Positions 1 through 7,034 of a stretch of 13,940 bases of DNA are shown here, in pieces; the first letter of the stretch is position 1; every line of letters begins with the position of its first letter. The position numbers were made by a program, and so were the translations under genes. The notes beneath the pieces are model-generated. The model saw nothing but the letters and a program-made list of their open reading frames with translations, was not told the DNA's origin and searched no databases. The DNA is taken from assembly GCA_947632745.1 (NCBI GenBank), contig CANRQH010000027.1, forward strand, positions 1 to 13,940. Reading direction: 5' to 3'. The DNA is from an uncultured Clostridia bacterium (GTDB lineage Bacteria; Bacillota; Clostridia; TANB77; CAG-508).

Positions 1-251
1 CAGATTATATCTGGATTTAAGCTTTTTATTTTTTCTATAAATTCAGGATTATTTCTTACTTTTATAGGTTGAAACACCTCTATATTTTTGCTTATTGCAT
101 ATTCTTTTACAGGAGACCCAACCATTTTCATCCCTCTACCCTTAGGTTTGTCTGGATTTGTTACAACAGCTAGTATATTATGACCAGCTTCATATATCTC
201 CTGTAATGACTCTTTTGCAAAATCTGGCGTTCCCATAAATATAATATTCAT
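1..251 (-). CDS. fmt: Methionyl-tRNA formyltransferase, N-terminal part (cut by window edge)
   Basis: Fmt transfers a formyl group from 10-formyl-tetrahydrofolate to Met-tRNA(fMet) before initiation. Only the first 83 codons are present; the gene continues past position 1. The start (ATG at 249-251) opens with MNIIFMGTPDFAKESL, the typical Fmt N-terminus of the Rossmann-like formyltransferase fold, followed by VVTNPDKPKGRG, the conserved loop of the family, and SPVKEYAISKNI. A GGGATGAG ribosome binding site lies about 9 bases upstream. It follows def by 96 bp on the same strand, the usual def-fmt pairing that adds and later removes the formyl group. No frame break is seen in the visible part. 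Identification is by motif and context. Confidence 0.93.
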   Translation of the reverse strand, partial: MNIIFMGTPDFAKESLQEIYEAGHNILAVVTNPDKPKGRGMKMVGSPVKEYAISKNIEVFQPIKVRNNPEFIEKIKSLNPDII

Positions 252-347
252 ATTTAAATCTCATCCCTTTCTAAGGCATCAATTAGTTTAATAAAATATT
301 TCATAATTATTTGCAAACATTTTTCACCTTAAAAAATAAAATTTTAA

Positions 348-836
348 TTAATCTTCATTAGGTGTAACATATTCTAAAGTTCCCGGTATAACAAGGTCTG
401 TAAAAACAATACCATTTAAATGATCTACTTCATGGCATATTGCTTGAGCAAGTAGGTCTTTGGCTTTTAATTTTGTTTTTTTAGCTTGTCTATCATAAAA
501 TTCTACAACAACTTCTGTAGGTCTTACAACCTTTCCGAATTGATTTGGGAAACTTAAACATCCTTCCTCACATTCTTTAGAGCCTTTTGTTTTTAAAATT
601 TCAGGATTTATTAAAACATATGGTCCATTACCGTCTTCTACATCTATTACTATTACTTTTTTAAGTATGCCCACTTGAACAGCAGCTAAACCAACTCCAT
701 TAAAGTTATGCATTGTCTCTATCATATCATCTATAAGACTTTGAATTTTTACTGCTGTTATATCATCTATATTTACATCTCTTGATTTTTTTCTTAAAAT
801 TTCATCTTCTTGCTCTCTAATTTGTCTAAGTGCCAT
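348..836 (-). CDS. def: Peptide deformylase
   Basis: This metalloenzyme removes the N-formyl group from nascent proteins. At 162 aa it has the family's usual length. All three signature motifs are visible: GVGLAAVQ at residues 47-54, EGCLSFP at 91-97 with metal ligand Cys93, and HEVDH at 135-139 with ligands His135 and His139 and catalytic Glu136. The start is well placed: AAAGGAAG lies about 7 bases before ATG. It sits between priA (77-bp gap) and fmt (96-bp gap), a common Firmicutes order. I see no convincing terminator on either side, so readthrough from priA into def and fmt is likely. Arg is written with AGA and other non-CGG codons; the three CGG trinucleotides in the gene all straddle codon boundaries. 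Confidence 0.97.
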   Translation of the reverse strand: MALRQIREQEDEILRKKSRDVNIDDITAVKIQSLIDDMIETMHNFNGVGLAAVQVGILKKVIVIDVEDGNGPYVLINPEILKTKGSKECEEGCLSFPNQFGKVVRPTEVVVEFYDRQAKKTKLKAKDLLAQAICHEVDHLNGIVFTDLVIPGTLEYVTPNED

Positions 837-917
837 TATTAATCTTCCTTTCTTTATATTAACATCTGTCTCAATTTGTAAAAATTATCTTTTAAGAATC
901 GTCCTAAAATGTAATTT

Positions 918-3140
918 TCACATCATATTATTTGGATTTTTTGATATTGTAATTTGCGTATGTTTAATAGGCATTGTATACAGTTTTTGTAGGCATTTAT
1001 TTAATATTATTGTTACATCTTCTGTTACGGTTCCTTTTGCTATTATTCTCCACCTTATTTTGTTTTGAATTTTGTCTATTGGTGCAGGTGTTGGAGGAAA
1101 TATTGTTATTTCATATTTTTCAAGTGATTGTTTTAATAATTTAAATGTATAATCCCCTACATTTTTTATTTCTTTTTCATCTTCTCCTGTAAAGCCTACA
1201 AGTATTATATCGCAAAATGGCGGATATTTCAACTGTTTTCTTAGTTCAATTTCAGTTTTGTAAAATAAATCGTAATTTCCAGTTTTAGAATATTCTATTG
1301 GAAAGCTGTTTGGATTATATGTTTGAATTATTACTTTACCCGGTAATTTCTCTCTACCAGCTCGTCCTGCAACTTGAGTTAAAATTTGGTAAGTTCTTTC
1401 ATTTGCTCTAAAATCATCTTGATTTAAAGAACCATCTGCTGCAATTACACCAACAAGTGTTACTTTAGGAAAATGGTGTCCTTTTACTACCATTTGTGTT
1501 CCAATTAAAATATCTATATTTTCTTCTTTGAATTTATTTAAAATTTTTTCATGCGAATTTTTTTTAGTTACTGTGTCTATATCCATTCTTATTGTTGTAG
1601 CTTCTGGAAATATCTTTTTTATCTCCTGCTCTAGCTTTTGCGTACCTGTTCCAAAATACCTTATTTTTGAGCTATTGCAATTTGGGCAAATTTTTACAGG
1701 TCTCTCTGTATGCCCACAATAGTGGCATTTTAATATATTTTGTGATATATGATATGTTAAACTTATGTTACAATTTGGGCATTTTAAAGTATAGCCACAA
1801 TCTCTACACATAATAAAAGTTGAATACCCTCTTCTATTCAAAAATAAAATTGTTTGTTTTTTTTCTTTTATATTTTTTTCCATTTCTTTGTAAAGAGCCG
1901 TACTTATCATAGATTTATTTCCAGTTGCTAATTCGTATTTTAAATCAACTATTTCCACTTTTGGAAGCTTAGAATTGTTTGCTCTTTTGCTTAATGTAAG
2001 TTTTGTAATTTCTCCATTTTCTGTTCTAAAATATGTTCCCATATCTGGTGTTGCACTTCCTAACAGTAATGGAATATTTTTTTCTTTTGCTATTTTTTCG
2101 GCTATTTCTTTTGCATCATATCTTGGAGTTGACTCTGACCTATATGAACTATCATGTTCTTCATCAATTATTATTATTCCTAATTCTTGAACAGGAGCAA
2201 ATATTGCAGACCTTGCACCTATTACAATTTTTGCTCTATTTTCTTTTATTTTGTTCCACTCATCGTGTCTTTCCCCAATTGATAATTTACTGTGTAAAAC
2301 TGCAATTTGCTCTTTTCCAAATCTTCCAATAAATCTGTCTAACATTTGTGGAGTTAAAGATATTTCTGGAACTAATACTATTGCAGATTTATTTATTTTT
2401 AGCACTTTTTCTATTAATTGTAAATATACTTCTGTCTTTCCAGAGCCTGTTACTCCATATAATAAAAATTCTTCGAATTTTTCTTCTTTTATTGCATTTT
2501 TTACCTTTTCATATGCTTCTTGCTGATCTTCGTTTAATTGTAATTTACTATTTTCTTCTACTTTTTTGTTTATTAATGGATTTCTATCAATTTTTGTGTT
2601 TACTATTTTTAGTATTCCCTTTTTTACTAAAGAGTTAACTGTTGCTCTTGAAATGTCAGTTATTTGCTCTATTTCTGGTATTGTTAATCCTTGATTTTGT
2701 TTTAAAAATTCTATTAATTTTTTTTGTTTTTCTCCTTTTATTTCACTAAAATCTATCTCTTCATAATCTCTATTAAAATATACAAAATTTATTGTTCTGT
2801 CTAAAACTCTTTCATCTTTATTTTTGCTCCTTGTACCCGGTGTTAACATAAGCTTTATACATTCAGATACATTACAAAAATATTTTCTTGCCATCCATCT
2901 TGCAAGATTTATTTTTTCTTCTGGTAAATTTTCTTCTAAGCTCGCTATTTCTTTTACTTCATAGTCTGTTTGTTGTTTTATTTTTATAATATATCCTTGT
3001 TCTAAAGATTTTAAATTTCCAAATGGAACTAATACTCTACTTCCAATTTCTATAATATCTTCTAAATCTTCAGGAATTTTATAATCAAATTTTCTATTTA
3101 GTTTTTTTACTTTGCTATCTATTATTACTTCTGCTATCAT
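918..3140 (-). CDS. priA: Primosomal protein N' (replication restart helicase PriA)
   Basis: PriA is a 3'-5' superfamily 2 helicase that recognises stalled or D-loop forks and reloads the replisome. The 740-aa product is full length. The N-terminal DNA-binding domain (about 1-100) begins MIAEVIIDSKVKKLNRKFDY. A winged-helix-like region follows (about 135-185), then the helicase core with Walker A GVTGSGKTE (229-237), DEEH box (326-329), GSATP (361-365) and QVAGRAGRE. Eight zinc-binding cysteines stand at 445, 448, 454, 457, 472, 475, 485 and 488. The RBS is GAAAGGAG, 6 bases before ATG. It lies 61 bp after the ferredoxin gene and beyond that gene's hairpin terminator, so its own promoter or terminator readthrough is needed; I see no clear promoter in the gap. 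Confidence 0.97.
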   Translation of the reverse strand: MIAEVIIDSKVKKLNRKFDYKIPEDLEDIIEIGSRVLVPFGNLKSLEQGYIIKIKQQTDYEVKEIASLEENLPEEKINLARWMARKYFCNVSECIKLMLTPGTRSKNKDERVLDRTINFVYFNRDYEEIDFSEIKGEKQKKLIEFLKQNQGLTIPEIEQITDISRATVNSLVKKGILKIVNTKIDRNPLINKKVEENSKLQLNEDQQEAYEKVKNAIKEEKFEEFLLYGVTGSGKTEVYLQLIEKVLKINKSAIVLVPEISLTPQMLDRFIGRFGKEQIAVLHSKLSIGERHDEWNKIKENRAKIVIGARSAIFAPVQELGIIIIDEEHDSSYRSESTPRYDAKEIAEKIAKEKNIPLLLGSATPDMGTYFRTENGEITKLTLSKRANNSKLPKVEIVDLKYELATGNKSMISTALYKEMEKNIKEKKQTILFLNRRGYSTFIMCRDCGYTLKCPNCNISLTYHISQNILKCHYCGHTERPVKICPNCNSSKIRYFGTGTQKLEQEIKKIFPEATTIRMDIDTVTKKNSHEKILNKFKEENIDILIGTQMVVKGHHFPKVTLVGVIAADGSLNQDDFRANERTYQILTQVAGRAGREKLPGKVIIQTYNPNSFPIEYSKTGNYDLFYKTEIELRKQLKYPPFCDIILVGFTGEDEKEIKNVGDYTFKLLKQSLEKYEITIFPPTPAPIDKIQNKIRWRIIAKGTVTEDVTIILNKCLQKLYTMPIKHTQITISKNPNNMM

Positions 3141-3167
3141 GTAGGCTCCTTTCGTCTAAATAAAAAC

Positions 3168-3194
3168 AGAACAATATTTTTTAGATATTGTTCT
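3168..3194 (-). terminator. Hairpin terminator after the ferredoxin gene
   Basis: AGAACAATAT (3168-3177) pairs perfectly with ATATTGTTCT (3185-3194) around a 7-base loop. On the minus strand the stem is followed by GTTTTTATTT, a usable U-tract. It sits between the ferredoxin stop and the priA start. The stem is AT-rich, so it may only attenuate transcription into priA rather than end it. On the plus strand it also has a T-run, but no plus-strand gene ends here. Confidence 0.7.
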
Positions 3195-3201
3195 TTTTTA
3201 C

Positions 3202-3378
3202 TTATTCTTCAGCTGGTGCATCTACTGGGCATGTTGCTTGACAACTTCCACAGCTAATGCACATTGTACTGTCTATTTCTGCTTTACCTGCTTCACCCAT
3301 TTTTATGCATTCTACCGGGCAAGCTGATACGCATGCACCACAAGCAATACATTTTTCTGCATCGATTTTATATGCCAT
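3202..3378 (-). CDS. 2[4Fe-4S] ferredoxin, small (58 aa)
   Basis: This short gene encodes a clostridial-type low-potential electron carrier. The 58-aa product starts MAYKIDAEKC and holds two complete cluster motifs: CIACGACVSAC with CP (Cys10, 13, 16, 20) and CISCGSCQATC with CP (Cys40, 43, 46, 50). The four-residue spacing and the trailing CPV are typical of 2[4Fe-4S] ferredoxins. The ATG overlaps the last 11 bases of ricT, and its RBS (AAGGAGG, 7 bases upstream) lies inside the ricT coding sequence, so translation is probably coupled. RicT-family complexes in Bacillus subtilis carry [4Fe-4S] clusters, so the pairing may be functional, but a general redox role is equally possible. The gene is followed by a hairpin terminator. 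Confidence 0.95.
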   Translation of the reverse strand: MAYKIDAEKCIACGACVSACPVECIKMGEAGKAEIDSTMCISCGSCQATCPVDAPAEE

Positions 3379-4288
3379 AGTTCTCGCCTCCTTTTTCGTC
3401 TTCTTTTTCCATTTGTTCTAGCTTTTCTAGCTCTTCTTTATGTATTTGCTCTTCTTCGTCAATTGCTTCTTTTTGGCTATCTTTTATAACTTTAATATTT
3501 TTCATTTCATATTTTTTATGATTATAATCTTCACCATTTTTAAATTTTACTTTTAGAGTTTCACTAAGAGTTTCAACAGCCTCTACTTCTCCCACTCCAT
3601 CTGGAGTTTTTACTATTGCCCCCACATGTGGAAGTCTTGATAATTTTTCTTGGTAAACTTCATTTTCGTATTTTAAGCAACACATTAATCTTCCACAATT
3701 TCCTGAGATTTTTGATGGATTTAATGATAAGCTTTGGTCTTTTGCCATTTTTATTGAAACTGTTTCAAAGTCACTTAAAAATGAACAACAGCAAAGTTGT
3801 CTACCACATACTCCATTTCCGCCTAGACGTTTAATTTCGTCTCTTACACCAATTTGTCTAAGTTCTATTCTCGTTCTATATACTGCTGCTAAATCCTTTA
3901 CAAGCTCACGGAAGTCAATTCTTCCATCTGCTGTAAAATAAAATAGGATTTTTGAATTATCAAATTTGAATTCTACATCGGTTAAGTTCATTTCCAATTT
4001 GTATTCTTTTATTTTTTTATTACAATATTCAAAGGCTTCCTTTTCTTTCTTTTTGCATTCTTCATAATGTTTTAAATCTTTTTCGTTTGCAATTCGTATA
4101 ACCTTTTTTAATTCTTTAGGTATTTTGTCTTCATCTAAGCTTCTATTTGGAATTGCAACTTTACCAATTTCGTTACCTTCTTCAGTATCTACTATTACAA
4201 ATTGGTCTTTTTTTAAAATTAAATATTGTGGATTAAAAAAATATATTTTGCCTAACCTTCTAAATCTTACTCCAACTATATTTTTCAA
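3368..4288 (-). CDS. ricT: RicT/YaaT, PSP1-domain protein of the RNase Y-modulating (Y) complex
   Basis: In Bacillus subtilis RicT (YaaT) forms a complex with RicA and RicF that carries [4Fe-4S] clusters and steers RNase Y maturation of transcripts, affecting competence and sporulation. The protein here shows the PSP1 C-terminal domain with its Cys clusters: GVCGRQLCCC (Cys161, 166-168) and GNCGRLMCC (Cys198, 203-204). A Lys/Glu-rich tail follows from about residue 265. I start at TTG 4288 (306 aa): GGGAGG lies about 7 bases upstream and this gives MKNIVGVRFRRLGKIYFF. An ATG at 4303 is in frame but lies within that ribosome binding site. The TTG overlaps the holB stop (TTGA), indicating translational coupling; the holB-ricT order is conserved in Firmicutes. 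The 3' end overlaps the ferredoxin gene by 11 bases. Confidence 0.93.
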   Translation of the reverse strand: MKNIVGVRFRRLGKIYFFNPQYLILKKDQFVIVDTEEGNEIGKVAIPNRSLDEDKIPKELKKVIRIANEKDLKHYEECKKKEKEAFEYCNKKIKEYKLEMNLTDVEFKFDNSKILFYFTADGRIDFRELVKDLAAVYRTRIELRQIGVRDEIKRLGGNGVCGRQLCCCSFLSDFETVSIKMAKDQSLSLNPSKISGNCGRLMCCLKYENEVYQEKLSRLPHVGAIVKTPDGVGEVEAVETLSETLKVKFKNGEDYNHKKYEMKNIKVIKDSQKEAIDEEEQIHKEELEKLEQMEKEDEKGGENYGI

Positions 4289-5176
4289 TGTATTTCCTCC
4301 CATATAGTCATAATCATATTATCTATTGTCATATTATAATTGCTATTTGCTTTTAATCGTTTTTTTGCCTCTTCTACAACATTTATTAAGTTTAAATATT
4401 TTATATTTTCTTTCGCTTTTTTAAATAAAATAATGTTTATATAATCTAATATATCTTGTTTGTCTTCTTGAGATTTATAGATTACGTCTGCAGTTTTTAA
4501 AGTTTCAATTAAATCCATTTTTTCTATATCATTTATAATTTTATCTATTGAATTATATAACTCTTGCTTATCTTTTAAAGTTTCTAACTTTCCTATACTA
4601 CCACTTGAAGCATCTATAATACTTTTTGAAATATCATCCATATTATATTTATCTTTTAGATAATTTTCAAGTTGCTCATTTTTTATGTCTTCAAATTTTA
4701 TTATTGTACACCTAGATTTTATAGTACTTAAAAAGTTTGATTCATTTGAACCTATAAGAATAATTACAACATACTCTGGTGGCTCTTCTAAAGTTTTTAA
4801 TAAACAGTTGCCGGGCTTCTCTTGTCATTAAATCTGCATCATCTATTATAAAAACTTTTTTGTTTGATATAATAGGTTTTTCTGCCACTTTTTTTTGCAT
4901 TTCCCTTATTTGCTCTATTTTTATAGAACTTCCATCTGGCACTATTTCTTGAAAATCCGGATTATTATTTGAGTCAAACTCTATACATGATTTACATTTT
5001 GAACAATATTTGTCCTCATCTAAACATAAAATCATTTTTGCAACTTCTCTTGCAATTAGCTTTTTTCCAATACCCGCTTTTCCAAGAAACAAATAGCTGT
5101 GTGAATATTTGTTTAATTTTATAGAATTTATTAGTTCACTTTTTATTTTATTATTTCCTATAATTTTCTCAAACAA
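4285..5176 (-). CDS. holB: DNA polymerase III delta-prime subunit, needing a +1 shift at a CGG codon
   Basis: Delta-prime is the essential, non-ATPase wall of the clamp loader that places the sliding clamp on DNA. The first frame gives IIGNNKIKSELI, the degenerate P-loop GKAGIGKK, a four-Cys zinc module (LCLDEDKYCSKCKSC) and VFIIDDADLMTREA. At codon CGG (4811-4813) the zero frame goes off and ends 24 codons later. The +1 frame continues at once with NCLLKTLEEPPEYVVIILI, the conserved sensor-1 region, and runs open to the TGA at 4285. Reading GCC-C-GGC as Ala-Gly restores 296 aa, a normal length. The start is taken as TTG 5176, with AGGAG 8 bases upstream; the in-frame GTG at 5185 overlaps that AGGAG. 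The stop overlaps the ricT start. A plain pseudogene is unlikely in an essential gene with intact flanks; see the CGG finding. Confidence 0.9.
4811..4813 (-). other. In-frame CGG at the holB frame break (putative +1 recoding site)
   Basis: On the coding strand the context is AGA GAA GCC CGG CAA CTG. Conserved delta-prime sequence is lost in this frame after GCC and resumes in the +1 frame as GGC AAC TGT TTA. One C too many is present, in a run of three, so a sequencing slip is possible at this site taken alone. Confidence 0.75.
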
Positions 5177-5202
5177 ATCATTCACTCCTATTTATTATTT
5201 TA

Positions 5203-5268
5203 AAAACTATTTATATTTTAAAATCTATTTATATTTTAAAATGTATTTATATTTTTAAATCTATTTAT
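5203..5268. repeat. 18-bp AT-rich tandem repeat between lepB and holB
   Basis: The unit CTATTTATATTTTAAAAT occurs exactly twice (5207-5224 and 5225-5242). A diverged third copy (5243-5260) begins with G, and a partial fourth begins at 5261. The array fills the 75-84-bp gap between lepB and holB, and its last partial copy forms the lepB stop and final codons (Ile-Asp-Lys-stop). No gene is present here. It may have arisen by slippage of the lepB 3' end. Confidence 0.85.
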
Positions 5269-5911
5269 CTATTTTTCCAAATAAGTTTAATGGCCATATT
5301 CTAATCCAAACTTTGCTTTCTATACGATCTAGCGGTATGCACCCAAAGCATCTACTATCTGTACTTTGAGATCTATTGTCTCCCATAACAAATACTGAAT
5401 CTTCTGGCACTACTACATCTATACAATAGCCTTTACCATTATCTGTCATAACACCTGGCTGAAGATAAGGTTCTTCAATTTCTACATCATCTACAAATAC
5501 CTTTCCATCTTGTATTACCACATGTTCTTTTGGTAGTCCTATAACTCTTTTTATATAACTTGTTTTATTTATTTCTAACACATAGTATGTAAATTTTCCC
5601 CACCATCCTGTAGGGTCTTTTTCATATCTAGCTAGCACATTTTCTTGCATTTCAGTTTTACTAAGCTCTGTTGTTGTTGGTGCTTCAAAAGTTATAATAT
5701 CTCCTTTTTCCGGCATCTTGTTAGTTGTTCTTCCCCATCTGTTTAACCAAAGTCTTTGGTTTTCTTTAAGAGTTGGAAACATTGATGGTTGTTTAACAAT
5801 TGTTGGTGTTCCTATATAATATCTAAATAATATTGCTATTACTAACGCAATTACTATACATATTATCCATTCTATAATGTCTTTTATTTTGCTTATTTTT
5901 TCTTCTTCCAA
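5261..5911 (-). CDS. lepB: Signal peptidase I
   Basis: This membrane serine protease cleaves signal peptides from exported proteins. Positions below count from the upstream TTG at 5926. One N-terminal membrane segment runs from about 17 to 38 (IIEWIICIVIALVIAILF). The catalytic serine box is KQPSMFPTL (Ser48), the general-base lysine lies in YIKRVIGLPKEHV (Lys126), and the box E motifs MGDNR (181-185) and SxDSR (188-192) are intact. One transmembrane segment and about 220 aa fit the Gram-positive class. I prefer TTG 5911 (216 aa) because GGAGG lies 8 bases before it; the TTG at 5926 would place GGAGG inside the first codons. It follows ppaC by about 47 bp and probably shares its transcript. 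It contains no in-frame CGG. Confidence 0.95.
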   Translation of the reverse strand: MEEEKISKIKDIIEWIICIVIALVIAILFRYYIGTPTIVKQPSMFPTLKENQRLWLNRWGRTTNKMPEKGDIITFEAPTTTELSKTEMQENVLARYEKDPTGWWGKFTYYVLEINKTSYIKRVIGLPKEHVVIQDGKVFVDDVEIEEPYLQPGVMTDNGKGYCIDVVVPEDSVFVMGDNRSQSTDSRCFGCIPLDRIESKVWIRIWPLNLFGKIDK

Positions 5912-5958
5912 CTTTTTGTCCTCCAATATTTTGAAATTGTACTCTTTTGATTAAAATT

Positions 5959-6882
5959 TTATCCTATAACTTTATCTATAGCTGGTACTACTTGTTTTTT
6001 TCTAGACACCAAGCCAGATATAAATGCTGTATTTTCTTCTAATTTTGTATTAAATGCTTTTTCTGCTATATCTTGTTTTCCTAAAACTATAATTTGAGAA
6101 TTGTTTTCTATTATATCTGTAATCATAAATACAAATAAATCAAGATTGTTTTCTTTAATATATTGGTTTATAGCTTCTTCTATAGCTTCTTTGTCTTTTA
6201 AAACATCTTCTATTGAAACTGTATTTATTTGTGCTACTTGATATTTTACACCATTTGTTAAAAATGGCTTAGAATCTATATTTATTAATTCCATTGGTGA
6301 ATATTCACTTAAATCTGCACCTGCTCTTAACATTCCTAAACCATAATGGTTTAAATCTACCTCAGCAATTTCTGCTAATTCCTCTGCTGCTTCTCTATCT
6401 TTGTCTGTAGTTGTTGGAGATTTTAGTAAAAGCGTATCTGAAATAATTGCACTTAGCATTAATCCTGCTGTTACTTTATCCATTCTTATTCCACTAACTT
6501 TGCACATTTCTCTTAAGATAGTAGCTGTTGCTCCTACTGGCATTGCTAAGAAAAATATTGGTTCATTTGTTGCAAAATTTGCAATTTTGTGGTGGTCAAC
6601 AACTCTAATTACTTTAGCGTTTTCTATACCTTCTACACTTTGAGAAAATTCGTTGTGGTCAACTAGCATTACTTCTCTGCCTTCTTCAACTTTTTCTAAA
6701 AATTCAGGTGGTTTAACTCCAAAATAGTCTAAAACATATTTTGTTTCTTTGTTTATTTCGCCTAATCTGTATGCTTTTGCATTTTTTACTCCCATTGTTT
6801 TTTCTATTGCTTCTAAAACTAATGCTGATAAAATTGAATCTGTATCTGGATTTTTGTGTCCGAAAATGTATATTTCTTTCAT
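5959..6882 (-). CDS. ppaC: Manganese-dependent (DHH-family) inorganic pyrophosphatase
   Basis: This family II pyrophosphatase hydrolyses PPi to two phosphates and pulls biosynthetic reactions forward. At 307 aa it matches the family's usual length of about 310. Metal-binding motifs are complete: FGHKNPDTDS with His9, Asp13 and Asp15; LVDHNE with Asp75; VVDHHK with the DHH at 96-98; and SAIISDT with an Asp near 149. The C-terminal SRKKQ (293-297), which contacts the substrate, is present. No CBS or DRTGG insert is seen, so it is the short, non-regulated form. AAAGGAAG stands about 10 bases before the ATG, and a promoter is visible at 6917-6944. It is likely the first gene of the ppaC-lepB-holB-ricT-ferredoxin transcript. 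Confidence 0.96.
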   Translation of the reverse strand: MKEIYIFGHKNPDTDSILSALVLEAIEKTMGVKNAKAYRLGEINKETKYVLDYFGVKPPEFLEKVEEGREVMLVDHNEFSQSVEGIENAKVIRVVDHHKIANFATNEPIFFLAMPVGATATILREMCKVSGIRMDKVTAGLMLSAIISDTLLLKSPTTTDKDREAAEELAEIAEVDLNHYGLGMLRAGADLSEYSPMELINIDSKPFLTNGVKYQVAQINTVSIEDVLKDKEAIEEAINQYIKENNLDLFVFMITDIIENNSQIIVLGKQDIAEKAFNTKLEENTAFISGLVSRKKQVVPAIDKVIG

Positions 6883-6916
6883 TTTTCTTCTTCCTTTCTC
6901 AAATATATTTTTTTAT

Positions 6917-6944
6917 ATTATATCATATTTTTTTTTATTTTCAA
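6917..6944 (-). promoter_or_regulatory. Probable sigma-A promoter for ppaC and following genes
   Basis: On the minus strand TTGAAA (6944-6939) and a perfect TATAAT (6922-6917) are separated by 16 bases, about 35 bp before the ppaC start. The 152-bp gap it lies in is otherwise AT-rich filler with no gene or GC-rich terminator; TTTATATATAAA followed by a T-rich stretch just upstream is only a weak terminator candidate for the preceding gene. In such AT-rich DNA chance matches are common. Confidence 0.55.
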
Positions 6945-7034
6945 TAATAAAAATATATTTATATATAAATTTTTCGCCATTTATATCTTTTGTTTATTAT
7001 ATTTTTATATTAAATTTTAATTTTTCTGCTTAAT

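Noticed and set aside
254..304. 16-codon ORF (ATG at 304-302) between def and fmt, ending 2 bases before the fmt start
   Set aside because: It is very short, has no well spaced binding site and no recognisable sequence; it could be a coupling peptide but there is no support.
841..917. Promoter in the priA-def gap
   Set aside because: TTTACA with an AATATA-like -10 box can be drawn, but the match is poor and typical of AT-rich spacer.
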